From: Antedon mediterranea
Lineage: Eukaryota; Echinodermata; Crinoidea; Comatulida; Antedonidae
Assembly (NCBI RefSeq): GCF_964355755.1
Contig: NC_092675.1
Coordinates: 30,714,912-30,778,911 of the forward strand
Direction of reading: 5' to 3'
DNA length: 64,000 nucleotides
Shown: piece after piece, positions 13,701-28,700 of the stretch
How positions within the stretch are numbered: position 1 is the first letter of the stretch
Layout: every line of letters starts with the position of its first letter
Notes under the pieces: generated by a model
What the model was told of the DNA's origin: nothing
The model's database searches: none
The model's input: the letters and a program-made list of their open reading frames with translations, nothing else
Translations under genes and position numbers: made by a program

Positions 13701-16700
13701 CAGAATTGTTAACAGATAGTAGATCATCCTAGCTAGCTATGGTATATTTGTCTTTAATTGAAGGGGTCTTCAATTGAAAGGGGAGATTATATAATCTTTA
13801 ATTGAGAGAGACCTCTTGTATTCAACTTTTGTTTGTTTTGTTTGTTTGTTTGTTTGTTTATTAGTTTCTCCACACATTTTAAAATAAAAGATAAAAATTA
13901 CAAATTGCAAAAAGAAAATTACAATAAACAAGAAAAACATCAAAAAAGTGCGGATGGAGATCAAAATAAATTGCGGACAACTTTAAGTCGTGACCACCAG
14001 TTAAAAAAAAAAAAATAATAATAATAATAATGAAGGTGTACAATAGCAGTCCGGCTTACATTAAAAATACAGAAGCTTAAATTGCTAAGACAATAGTACA
14101 ATTACAAGATGAACAATATGATAAGGTATTCAATTCAATTAAGCGAAGAAGAAAGGAAAACAAGAAGAACAAGAACAGAGGAAAACAAGAAGAACAAGAA
14201 CAGGAGATTTAGCTGCCATATGCTGCAACCAAAGACTTTTTTAGGTTAGATTTGAACAAAGGTAGATTAGGAAGAGATTTTAATGAAATACTTAATAAAT
14301 TCCATAGTTTTGGACCATTATAAAAAATTGATTTTCTTCTTAAATGAAAAGTATGCTTCAATACAAGTCATCATAATATATACCTTCCTTTTTCTCTTAA
14401 TTCTTTTATAATTTTATTTGTTTTAATTTTCACTCTCCAAGATTTTAGTGAGTAAAATATTTATTGTTTGACAAGAGAGGCTGAAATTGTTGTAAGCTTT
14501 GTGAAAGGTGTACTACAATGCTTATGGCTACTGTAATGTCTGTGTTAAACGTAAACGTAAACTTTATTGAACAAACGGTTTTGTATCAGCAGCACACGTT
14601 TATAACGCAATCGAAAAACAAAAAGTATGAAATCTTAATTGCCAGAAAATCAAAATCAGTCTTATTCATTTCCTTTTAATAAAAAAGACGAATTAATATA
14701 TGTGCAACTCACCTGGCCTGGTTTGCGGGGAAGTGTACCAGACTGGACCAAAACAGCAGTTACCTCATTAGCCTCTACTATTATGTCCTCCTAAAGAATA
14801 ACAAGAATAATTTGAGTTAAATATTCAAATTACATTGATAGCCACTCAGCTTTGTACGATACAATGTTTAAAAAAAATTAAAGCCTTCTTATCCCTTTTC
14901 TATACTTTAGCAACAACTTAAAAAATACATGCATACAGGTCAAAGGTTAAACAAATTACATGTCATCATGCATCATGCGATAACTAATAGCAACAGTCTC
15001 CACGGATACATCAAATGTGCAACTGTTTTTTACTTGCCATTCAGCCTTAACAACACTACGCGACGACGACGACGTTGCTTTCTAACTAAAAACACCATAC
15101 AATACATGTAAATTAAACTACTCTCAAAACGAGGTGGTGAATCAGTATTTACACATTATCAAGTTATTCCATGTTTTATTTAGTAGATTTATTCATTTTA
15201 CTTTGTACTGTCAGTATTCAGCCAAATACTCTGGTATGATTGAATTATGATAACTAATAAATATTTCTACAAATGAATATTCACATTTAAGGCTTCATTT
15301 AAATCCCACTTGTAATAATTATACTAACATTGTAAAGCCTGTATTATGACTATTATGTCAATGATCTATTTCACATTTATTGTGGATTTTAAATGATTTA
15401 GAGGTTATTAAAAGACTTATCTAAAATAACATCCGACCCAGACACCGACTAAATTAAGAAAAATAAAATGAGATGAATTTCAGAGTAAACCAGATAAACA
15501 CTCATATCTAATTTATTCATATTTATAAATAACAAAATATTCAGTTGGTCAGGTGTAGTCCCATGGGGCAGCAGTTTGGTCCAACCTTGTTGGTGGTAGA
15601 AACACTTATTTCAATACCCTACTCAAAGAAGTTTTGTGGATGTTGTTTTTTTATAGAAGGTTGTACCAGAACAATGATTTGCATTTGACAAAAACAAACA
15701 TAATATGAATTTGGAACTAATTTAAGCCCACAATGCATCAGTTTTATAGTATAGATGAAGTAGATTAATATCCAGTAAATGCAAATGCTTTTAAAACAAA
15801 ACTTAAATATGCAAATAACATTGCATGCTTAATGAGGGTCCCTGGGGTTTGCATGTCTAATGGGGGTCCCTGGGGATTCTTTATGGGATTTCGAGACTAC
15901 TCCCAAATACTATTAAATGTTTATATTTTACATGTTGTTGTCTGTTTCAACCGTGGACGGAAATAAATAAAATGCGTAATATCAATATGGTATGTTCCTG
16001 CACGTAAAAATGACATTTGTCACATTATGCGTAGATTATTAATGTACACACGCGCAATAAATGACATTTGTCACATTATGCGTAGATTATTAATGTACAC
16101 ACGCGCAATAAATGACATTTGTCACATTATGCGTAGATTATTAATGTACACACGCGCAATAAATGACATTTGTCACATTATGCGTAGATTATTAATGTAC
16201 ACACGCGCAATAAATGCAGTGATACCAAATTTGCATAATATTATACAGTGTTTATAAATCCATCTATCACACATGAATATTGGTATCATATTGATATCAT
16301 AAAATAAACACACACATCATAGTAATTAAAGCAATTTAAAGACAGAAAATATCTCTTTGCAGAGTAGGTTACGAGTTAATCTGTTTCAATGCAAGGTGAT
16401 AATTATGTGGGACGGCAGGAATGAAAAGCAAGAAAAATAATTAAAAATATTCAAAAACAAACGATTATTCATAGCTACAGACAACATAAAACCCAAGAAC
16501 CAGATATACATGTTTCTACAAAAAAGGCAATAAAACACATGCAGTTAAATAGAAAAGAAACATCTTAGTTTATGCATGCTTTAACAATAAAAGCACAACT
16601 ACTAGATACTAAGTTAAAAGTTAAAGCAGTGGGATGCAGTAATAGAAGTAAGCTAGCCCACTCACCACCTATTAATAGACTGTGCATGGTCCCCTGTAGT

Positions 16701-19700
16701 CAACTGCATCCAATGGTGGGTGGTGGCTAAATATAGACTTGCTCAATCATCAGACATGAAGCATACAATTGAAGGTGAAAGAACTATATATCTGAGCCCT
16801 AATGTAGTGCCTGTTACATTGTGGAATATGTGGTCTATAGAACCCTAAATGTAGTGGAATGTGTGCTCATTTTGTGTCAGGTCTGTGTGTGAAATCATGG
16901 AAATTAAATTCTTGGAGAGGGTAGAGTTACCCTATGGCTCTCCACAGTGCAGCATTGGATGGATGTCAAACCCACCACCTATTATGATGATGACATCTCA
17001 TCATATATAAAGCCTGTATTTGTGTGCTGTTTGCATGCCATCTTGCCACTGCAGCAAAGCATTTGTAAATGAAAGTAGTTTTCATGATGTGACAGGTTGA
17101 TGTGACTGATAATCACCAGTTTAATACTTGTTTGTATCAATTAACTTAACATTAATGTCATATTTAAAATATTGTTCTCATACGCAATGATACTGTATAA
17201 ATGGAATTTAATTATCATTATTTTGTAAAATCATTTTGTAGATTTTTTTTCCAGTACTTATTTTAAATAGATGTGTGTTTTCTCCATTCAGATAATGTTT
17301 AGCTTTATACTTATTTAATTATTTTTGTAATCTGGGTAACCTAGAAAATTTCAAAGGTAGATAAGACGACCGTTGACCTTTATCTTGCCCGAGAGAAAGT
17401 AAGACAAAGTAAAGCAGAGAAAAAAGCCAAGAAGTCTAGAGACAAAGACAAGTTTCAATCTAGTATTATTATTATTGTCCAATTGAAGTAAAAAGATGTA
17501 AAATATTCCAAAAAATGGTATAAGAAATAACTTAAGTAAAAATAAGTAATATAATAAATTAGCTGATGTCAGACATGAACTACACAAACCGCACAATTTA
17601 ATTAGTGATTCTTAAAAAAGTATATTTTTTTGTAATAACTATTTTCACATTCAACGTTTGCATATTTAATCATAAAAATAACAAATAAACTACAATTCTA
17701 ATAAAATGTTGATTTGTTATTATAAACAAAATGAAAACACTGTAGTGCTGAAAGGCATTAAGATAAGTGGGCTGACTAACAAGTTAATTTGGTTAATTGA
17801 TTTTAAATTGATTAGGAATGATGAACTGTTAACATAGTGTCACTGTTTCATCAATATATAAAGTAAGCCGTAATCCTTAAGCATACTGCATTATGATTGA
17901 GGAGGAGAGCAAAGGGTACACGCACTAAATAAATGAATGGTAGTAATCAACATGTAGAATAATTAATTGATGAAAGAAAATAATTTTTTTAAAGCAGCCA
18001 AGCTTTTTATCCTGTTGCTATAATGAATTATTTTGAATTATTTTTTGATTTCTTTTTTCTAAAATGTGTTTATTTGATGTGTCATGCTATTAATGAACAA
18101 CGTGAACCTAAGCCACAGCAATGCAATGCATGCAGTACAATCAGTTAACAAATAGAATACTAAACAACATTTAAAATCATAAAACATGCTAAATAAAGTA
18201 TGTTTAACATTCTTAAATAAAACATGAGTATGAACTAAAAAAAGAATATAACAACATGAATGTGTGTTTGTTTATTTAGTAGAATCAGCATTTACAATGT
18301 TTAAACTTTGTATATTTTATATATCTTACAGCAGAATGTATGAAGGTAAATTGAATGAATTGAATTGAGAATAATTAGGCATAAAACAAATTGTTGCCCA
18401 AGCCGAAACAAACACAGAATTTTAGAAAACTGAGCACCCTCTTTGTCTTATTAGTACATAGTAAGCAAGTATCAGTTAAAGAAAGCAAAATGTACCAAAA
18501 TGGCTGATTCAAATTATATTTTTTTTATAGGCTTTACTCTTTTTTAACTACATAACTAAAAATGATCATTTTATAAGATTTTCAAAGTGGTGCAAAAAAA
18601 AAAAGCTAATTTACTGTAAATTATTCAATATAGTGATAAATCAAGGCTGCAATTGGGCGGATAAAATGGACGGGTTCAATTGGACATACTTTGGACAAAA
18701 TGGACAGGTTCAAATGGACATACATTGGACAAAATGGAAAGGCTTTTTGGTTGTCAAGGTTATATGTTTCAATATTGATACTCCTAATTGTCAAAGTGTA
18801 CTGCATAATATACTGCATTTGTCTAACTAAAAAAAACAGAAGTGTAAAAATACTAATTATCATAAATACAAATGCACATCATAATTCTAGATATCACCTC
18901 GGTCATCATCTAAAAATAAATCCTTTCTTTTAATAAACCCGACCTAATTTAGATTCTAGATTGATCAAAACTGATTAATTATTGTCTTTTTTTTCAATCC
19001 CCAATCATTCTTACATTCTATATGGTATACAGTACAGAATTTGATTGATATGGTTTAAATTAGACTGAGTTCCAGTTGAAGTACCTCCTAGTAATACTTT
19101 TCACACTTTTATACATGTCAAAGGAGAAGCAGTTAAGTAACACATCAAATAATGTACACTAGCTAGATGCATCTTATATTTGTATAAACAGAATTAAATA
19201 TGAGTAATTTACCATTTAATTCAAGATGCATTTTTACTAAAAAAGTATAATAGTATATCATATTAAACCTGAATCAACCCATGTAGGGTATGAGGTCCTT
19301 GTGCGTGAATTGCACCGTGTTTTTACTACCCAATATTCAAAGGTGGTCTCATAAAAACAGCGTACTGTACAATAACAAATTCAGCATACACAAAGCAGTT
19401 GGTAAAATAGTTGTACAGTATTTGGGCCATGAATGACAAAACATAATATCGGGGGACTGCTTGCTTAGGTTTTTATTGCTATGTATTGTATAAAGGGTAA
19501 ATTTCTTAAATGTGTTAGTGTTCTTCACAGATTATACTACCATATACCTTATGTCTGGCAAGAAAATGCATGTGACGTCATAATATTTGACGAAGAACAA
19601 TAAACAGTATGTTTTATCGCTGCACTCAAGACAATTAATTGAAATAACTATAATATTGTCTTTTCTCACAAATGACGCATTATTAAAATGGTATAGTATT

Positions 19701-22700
19701 ATTATATAAACAGCATTATATTAACAAGCTTTGCTTTAACAATGTGTTATATAATTAAAACATTTAATGACATCAACACAATATTGCACTGCCTATACAA
19801 TGTATCGCCACAATGTAATTTAATTCATTAAGTAACATTTATATAACTACTTAAAAAGAAGACTTGAGGTCAAAGGTTAAGTATTATAAGTGTGGTGGAT
19901 TCTTACCCCAACAGGTAAACTCTGGATAAGGAACTGCACTGGATTTGATGTCTTGCGTATTATGTCAACAGCTTCTTCATGAGTGGCTTTTCGGAGGTCA
20001 ATGCCATTTACCTTGGAATCAGAAACACCATTTTAAATTAGCGTTTTTATTCTAATGCATTCATTTACATATATTTAGTCATCCTTTGTAACTTTACAAT
20101 TACAATATATTCTGCATTTAAGTAGTTTACAATTCTGTTTTTGCAGGACACTTTTACATAAAACATAAAAATAAAAAACATAAATAAAATAAAAGTGAGG
20201 AAAAAATGAAAAAAAATCTTCAATATATTAGAGTAGAAACCTATTCAGGGGTCACCTTTAGGGCTCAAAAAAGTGACCCCTTAATAGGGGGTGTCCCGTA
20301 ATCAGGATCAGAAATGTGTCGGTACAGGTGTGAAAGACCCTTTACTTTATATGACATAATAGGCAGTTACCTGAAGGATTCTGTCTCCAGTTTGAAGGCT
20401 ACCATTCCTACCAGCAGGACTACCATCAAGAATGTGCTTTATATAGATACCTTGTTGCTCAGCAGTTCGACCTGTTAACACAAATTTGTATCTCTTATTT
20501 CACAAGATATCTTTCATTCATTTTTTTATTTTTTATATACTTGAGTTAATACTAATCAAAATGTATCTCAAATGGAAGTTATCTATTTGACAATATCTTA
20601 AAAGATAAAATTATATTAAACTATAATAAAAATATGCTTACCTCCAATAATGCTAATACCTAGACTTTTATGAGGTTCTTTTAGTAATTCCACCATTCGC
20701 GGTGGTGGCACATCAGCTTTTGCTGCTGCATCTCCGATCTGCTTCCTTGGAGCTACTGGTGAACGTGATGATGCAAGAGCAGCAACTTTTACCGTTTCCG
20801 TTTCGATGGTTGTGATTGGTTTAGCGAATTCCAATGTAGCAGTATCTGGTTCGTCATTAGATTGTTTTTTCTGAGCATTTGCAAATGCGTCTGGGTTTGC
20901 TCGAAACGCTGTGGCATCACTGGCAGAAATGTAGTTGATACTGTGAATAAAAATGTTATCCATTACAAATAGAAACATTTTGTAATGAAAGTAACATTTT
21001 TCCATTATTATATTCTTTTCAGAAGCACTGTTAAAACTAATTTTCTAAAAATTATCATTTAGGTATTGTTTTGCCAATCAAATTTATTGTCATTCTTGGA
21101 AAAATCAGTCTGTCAATACATGTTGTTTTTTTAATTTAAAACAATATTGTTTCATTTTATTTAAATTTTATGTAAGCTTTCTATAAATAAAACCTCACTT
21201 GATATCATTACTGGCCATGGAGCATTTTCTGAGAACACTGCGTGCAGTAGCGTTGTTCAAGTTGCGCATGGTTTCACCATTAACAGCTGTGATGTAATCA
21301 CCGATACCAATGCGGCCATCTTGATGCACTATACCTCCACGTATTATACTCTTTACTATTACTCCATTGCTCTTATCAGCATTCACAGTTAGCCCTGTAG
21401 GTAACAACAACACATTGAAAACCATAAAATATTAATATACTATATACAACCATCACTTTAAATTAACTATTATCGTACATATGATTCGTGTTTAACTCAG
21501 TATTTGTATGTATATTTACTTCCTTTTGAATCTATGTACTGTATTGTTGTGAACAAGCTTTCGTTTCGGGAGGACGGTAGACAAAGGAGTAAATTGTAAT
21601 TTATACAAAATATAAATCTGTGCATATGTAGACATCTGTTCTATTTAACATTTGTCCTCCATCTATTGTCCTGAAACAAAAGCTTGTTGTTTCTTATTAT
21701 AAATAAACTTATGTAATTCATTCTGAATAATTGGATTATGTAGTACAGTGTAATTGCAAACATATACTTATTATATTAAGTATGTCATGGAGGTATTATA
21801 CCTCCATGAGTATGTATATGCTGAGTTATAGACAGAAAGCCATCCACTAGCATACCAAATAAGGCAACCACCATTACTGATATCATGCTAAACGTAAATA
21901 TTCAACAAAAGTAATAAAAAAGAAAAGGGTTTAAAACAAACACAATACTATTAAACATCAAAATAATAAAAAAAACTAATAATATATAAAATATATGATG
22001 TTCTATTAATATTGACAAATAATGAAGTTTGTTTTTTAACATAAATAAGTATTATCTGTTGATAAGTACATTATGAATATGAAACAACAAAGATGACAAA
22101 ATTAGCAAGAGTGATAATGAAGCATTGAACAGAAACTTGAACTTGGAATGTAATGACACTTCTACCATCAGACCAGTGAGGTTCTCATGGTATCATTAAG
22201 TATTTTTCTCACTCTTGGTGTGGTATGGTCAGTGAAAATAGGAATATTGGTTTGAATGTCAGTTGGAGGAACTTGTTCAATCCTGTAGACATCATAAAAA
22301 CAACAACTATAAAGCTATGCACACTAAACTAACTTATCTGTTGATACTATTCTATCCAGGAACTAATATAGCAATAACAATAATAATATCAGTCAACCCT
22401 CTTAAAACTTATGCAGACATAAAACGTCTGGTTTTCACACAAAAAAAAAGAAGTGATTTCCAGAGTTTAATTTGTACCTAATAAAGACTTTTAACAACAG
22501 AAAAGTCTTGTTTTTGAAGATTTTCTATATTGAGGAAGTTTAAGGAGAGTTGACTATCAAGAGGTGTAACAGTTACAGAGTTTAGCAAGATAGGAGCTAA
22601 TTGGTCAGATGACATAATTGTACCATATACTTTGTACATTGAGTGAAACATCTGACCAACTTAGCTCTGACACAAGGCTACTCTGTAGTAATTTTAGCAG

Positions 22701-25700
22701 TTAAACTAAAGAAGTCAACATCCTAAACTATGCCAACTGATCATTGTTAAAACCAGCTTTTTGAATGGCTTAATTTTTTATCCACAATATTTAAGTTAGA
22801 TTTAAACTAGATGGCAATAAAAACTGTATGCACTGTACCATCAACGTCTACATTTGACTAGCAATTGCCAAAAATATTTACTGAAATCTACAAAAGCTTG
22901 GTTCCCAGGATGTAAACACACCATATGTAATTTGACCAATCATAGGTGATAGTCACCTGAGCTGTCACCTGTGATTGGTCAACTCACTTATGTTGCGTTT
23001 ATGTCTAAGTAGGAAACAAGCTTTAAGAAAATATTGTAGAAAAAGCAACATATAAAAGAACATTTAAAAGAGATGAAACTAACACCATCAAAACTATGTA
23101 TAACTCTATTTATAACCTATGGATTTGTTCACAATAAAACTATTAAATAAAGTAAGAACTAAACTGAGTTTAATAAAACAGAAACAAAATATGTAAAAAG
23201 ATAAGAAAAGAAGTTAAAGAAATTATGAGATTTAGTTACCTCTATCACGCTCAACGACTAAGCCTAATGGTCAAATAGAACGAAACAAAAAAAGTAACAA
23301 AAGAAAAACAAATGAACAAAAAATAAATTAAGGTACACTCAGTGCAATATCAGGTTTCACAATCATGACTAACTTGTTAATGTTTCAGTTCATACTGTGT
23401 AGAAATATGAATAAGTGTAAAACCTTGAAAAAACAAAACCCAAAAATTACCCTAAAAAAGTAACTCCTCGTCAAGTTGCAAATTAATTTTGAAAAGAAAC
23501 CCAACTCAAAAAAAAAAAGATTTTGAACAGAGAATCATTCCAAACATTTTTATAAAAAGAAGCCCATGGGCTTGTTTTCAAGGTTTTACAGTGATGAATT
23601 TGAGCAAGACGATAGTTGTATGGAATGACTTACCTTTACCATTACCTATGGTTCTACTTTGGAAACTGAATAGCTTACCTAAGCCAGCGTTGCCTTTCTT
23701 TAAGATTATATTAGTCTCCAAGAAGCTGGGTAGAACAGAACTTTCTCGTCGAAGACTCGATGCGGATGACAGAGGTATCAGGTTCGGTGGTTTATTACTC
23801 ACTGGTTCTTTGACAATTACCTCAGCCTCTTTGATGAGGTTTGGACCTGCAGCCACACTGACAACTGGTGCATGTGTCTACATATAAAACATATAAAGTT
23901 GGAATGCACATTCTGAAACTGCATTTTGTAAATCTTAAATATGTTATAGGTATAGAAAAGTCATATTTGAAAATATTAGTGTTTGTGATAAAAAGTAATA
24001 ATATTAGATGTTAGATTTCAACAAGTTAACATTAGAAATAAAGGACATACTACAGGGTTTGTTGGCATGGTTTTCATGTGTTTGTCTTCAACAACACATC
24101 TAATCCAAGACTCAGGTTAGTGGGTGCACTGTTAAATTATTAGTTGGAAAATCTTATTGCTTATTAGAATGCATTGATTATAAGGAAAAAATGTTAGTAA
24201 GGATTTTACAGACAACCAACAGTTAATATGTTAACTGTTCTTTCTATGAAAAAGGAATTTTGCACCACAACAACACTACAATCACAAATATCTTTCAAAA
24301 TATGAAACAGATAATATTGAGATATCATATGTTACATAATTTTATCATTCAGTCAATACTAATCAGAATAATTTGGTTTAAAAACTTTAAAAAAAACCTT
24401 AAATAATAAGGTAAAAAAATTTATTTTATGCAACGATTCATAATTAAACATTTGTATTGAATAATTTGAAAGATATCCGTCAATTTGTAAACAAAAACAA
24501 AAAAGCTGGACACACATTCACATCAACTTGATCCTCCTCCTCATCGTCCACAATAGGAGTCCAAATGTCAGGTCCTGGAGTGTTAGCAACCACTTCTGTA
24601 ACGTTTACCTCAACATCGTTGTTCATAACGCCAGATACCAAAAGAGCATCCATCACATCCAACTCTTTTAGAGAACCTGACGGGGATGCAAATGGCGACT
24701 CCGACAAAGCTGGGGAAGGTATCGGGGTAGGGTCACCACACTCCAAGGGGTTCTCAGATGCATCTGCCCATTCCTGTATTAATCATGCAGTGAGGTGTTA
24801 GCAAACATACACAAAAATAAGCAGTCACCCATGTGGTACCATGCACATATAAAAAAATGTTAATAGTGTTAATAAACCAAATGCTACATTTAATTAAGCC
24901 TATTATACTGTTATAATTAAAACATCCAATAAAGTATTCCAATTCTTTATCACAACATTTAATGCTGTAGTTTATAACATAAAGAATTCTAGCTTTAACT
25001 TGCTCACAATTTATTAGTAAGCAGTTTTTGGTAAAAGCATGAAAATCTTAATATAATAACACTATATCCAGACATGTCCATTCAGTTATCAAATTGAAAT
25101 AAAAACAATTAATACAACTCTTTTTCAAACTATGCTGCCATGCTGAGTCATAGAATGAGGACATCATCCGTTGAAAGTTAAAAATTAATTATTTATCATA
25201 ATTAAATAATTTTTAAAGAAAACATATTAACAATGAAACCAATGCTGATGATAACCAAGATATAACCGAATAATTTGTCACCTGAAATGAAATGCCCGGT
25301 ATTGATGAAAATGATTATGAATAAAATGATTCCAATAAAAACAATGTTAATTAGGATGGTAACTAAACTGGATGATAACAATGATAGTGACAATCAACAT
25401 GATTATAATAATAATGATTTCTAGTGTGGATGGCAATAATGAATACACAGTAGGGTAACAAATATAGGTAGGGTGAGAACATAAACACCTTACCTCATCT
25501 GATGTAACACTGTGTTCAGGACTGACAGCATTTGATGTTACTGCAGCTGAAGCCAAGACAGCAGAAGGTATCAAGTCAGGAGCAGACCTATCAGGTACTC
25601 TTTGCTCTTTCACTACAAATCATAACAATCAGAGGCATTCACTTTATACATTTTTTAATCTTACTTATCACAATCAGACAGTGCACTTCCCTTAACTCAT

Positions 25701-28700
25701 TTAAGATTCAATTCAAGACATTCCTTTTCCAACAAGCTTTAAACTTAACATTTCCTCCTTTTACTTTTGATGTAAAGCGCATTGAGAGCCTGCTTATATG
25801 CACTTAAAAGTGTATAAAGAATTGAAACAATTTAAAATAAATTTGTCAAGAAAATTCTGAGTATTAATTAGTACATAAATCATAATAATAAATGATTACT
25901 TTCAAATGATAGACATTAAACAATCATGAACTAATTTCATTTGAGACACAAATATCAATCCTTGTTAACGTTATATTTTATGTTTCTTCAATAAGAATGC
26001 ATTTCTTCAATATAAATAAGGACTTCGTAATTTATTCTTTACATGGTGAATTCAAATGTTGCAGTACACAACATGCATATATAGTTCTGAAACGACCTAT
26101 TGAGTTTCTAGATGTTACAGTCAATAGGACGATAGGAAACCACCTCACGATGTTACGGTCAATAGGACGATCAAAGTATATTGATCAAAACTATACACAT
26201 GTGGTGTACCACTACAATTGTAATAATTAATTTACCTTCATCTTTTGGTTTAACTGGTTCCTCTGCAAAAGCATCAAACAGATTTGCATGAACAACTTTC
26301 TTCTCCTGAGGGGTGATTGGCTCCTCAGTTATAATCCTTGCTTCCATTGGTCCAACTTGTTCCGATGTCGTTACCTGTGTGGACAAATAAATAATGATAA
26401 TGTATAAGTCGGTCAAGCGAATGAAAAATAAAATAAAGAAAAACATATTTATTCAATATTATTACATTCATTTAAATATTACTACAAAATTTAATTTTTA
26501 AAGAAGGTATACTGCAATGTAAATAATATGAAACTTCATTAACAAATTTGAGAAAGAAAGAAAAAATAAATCAGCTTTCGCTACTCGAGTTTTGGACAAT
26601 AAAAAGTAAAGTACATTAATTAAACACAATTGATTGTAAAGTTAGTTCAATCAAATAAGTTTAAATATAATAATATAAGCGTATTTCAAAATAAAGGTTA
26701 ATCACATTGTTCTAGTAGATAATGTTTAGTACCTGTTGTACTGGATTTTCAGCGGATGGTATAGGTTTTGCCACACCAATGCGTACCACACCAATCGGCG
26801 CCCCCTTCAGGGCTTGTACCGCCATGTCCAGGTTACAATCTTCAAGGTTTGATTCATTGACAGAGATAAGTCTGTCACCCGGAAGTAGACGTCCATCGAT
26901 CTCAGCGACACCATCTGGTACGAGACTGCGAATCACTATCACAATCTGCGACGGGTTTGTTGGGTCCTATGTAATGAAATTATACATTTAAGTTTGTGAA
27001 TACTGTAGTGTCTTGCATGGCTTTCAGTACAAATTAGCTAATGTCAACAAAAGCAATAGAAAGCTTTCTATTTGAAACGACCTATGACTCTGTCATTGGT
27101 CGTTACCTGGGCCTAAACTCTAATAAAATGTCCTTATATGGGCATAATAAATCAACATAACTGGTTCTTATTTCCTAGTTTGTAACAAAATTAAAAGCTC
27201 CAAACTATCAATTTTAAACTTTGACCCTTACTTGATAGTCAAGAATACTGAATCCTAGTCCCTGCGCTCCTTTCTGAAGTTCAATAATCTGAACATCATC
27301 ACTCCACATAGCTAGGCCAGCCAATGACTCTCTGCTTTGTCCAACTTCACTCATCAGACTTTGAGGCCCTGCTGAAGAGTCTTGGGTAAGTGATACTGTC
27401 ACCTCTTCAACTCCGATGGCTTTATCCGTTGCCTCTTGATTATCAGGAAAGACTTGGTGTGGATGACGAGCACACACAAGGTGTACCTTCAGTGGCAGCT
27501 CTTTCAGAATGTTGACAACTTCGATATGGTTCAAACTTAAGAGTTTTGTACCATTAACCTAAAACAAGGGGTTTCAAAATTATTTTCAAACATTTTTAAT
27601 CACAATAATCAAGTTTATCCGCATAAGTGAATAAATCAAATAATAATTAGGTAGTTCTTATTCCAACAAAACACAGAAGAGCAAAGTAGCAGCCCCAAGT
27701 TGGAGTCCTGAGTCCACCTCCAAATTTAAAGCTTAAGTTGGAGTCTCAAGTTAAACTGTTGGGTACCTTTTCACCATTGCTGATTTATCTACATTATTTC
27801 TTGTATATATTTATTAATATATTTTTTGTTTATGTAGTCTTTAAATATCATGAGAAACCAACCTCTAACAATTCATCCCTGCTTTGAAGTTTCCCATCCA
27901 TCGCCACTGGTCCATTTGGTAAAATGCTTCTAATATAATGATGTGGACCATACTCATTGCCATGCTCATCTATATCAACCGTGCCTTCAAGACTAATACC
28001 AAGCCCACCACCATCTTGGAACTTTTCAAGAGATGCTATAATGATCTCAACATCCATACCCAGGATTCCCTGCCACATAGCAATCTTTGCATCGTCTGGT
28101 GGCATAATCACTGTAAATCAAATAATAATTGTAGTCTTATATAGAGCCTAAAGCTCTATTTTATTATTTATTTATATATTCAATTTTCTGCCATACACAA
28201 TACAAAGAAGACAAAGAAACAAACCAAAAAAAATATGTACTCTGTTTTACACGAACAAAATGAAAAAAAAAGTGTGATGTGCCCAAATATGGTAGTGATA
28301 TGCCCAAATTAGGTAGTCATACGACATCATCATGTCCATATATGGGCACATCACATTTTTCTTAGTGCTTTAGACACAAAAATGGTTAAGTAGTTACTTA
28401 CCAATTTCAGCATGATGGGTTCAAAACAAATCTAGGAATTGTTTAAAAAACTTTAAATAACACTTTAACTAGAAATATAGAATGATAGTTACCACATGGA
28501 CTGACTTCACCAGTATCTTGTTCAACCACGTGGCAAGCTGGTTGAGAGATTGATGGAGGAATAATGGGAGGTACGTTATCCTCTTTGGATGGTCCAGCAA
28601 CATCAGCAGCTGATAATGTATAAAAAATACAACATTTGAAAGTCCATCATTCATACTGCCAACATTGTAGTGACACTCCCTCTCTCTTAGCACAATTTTA

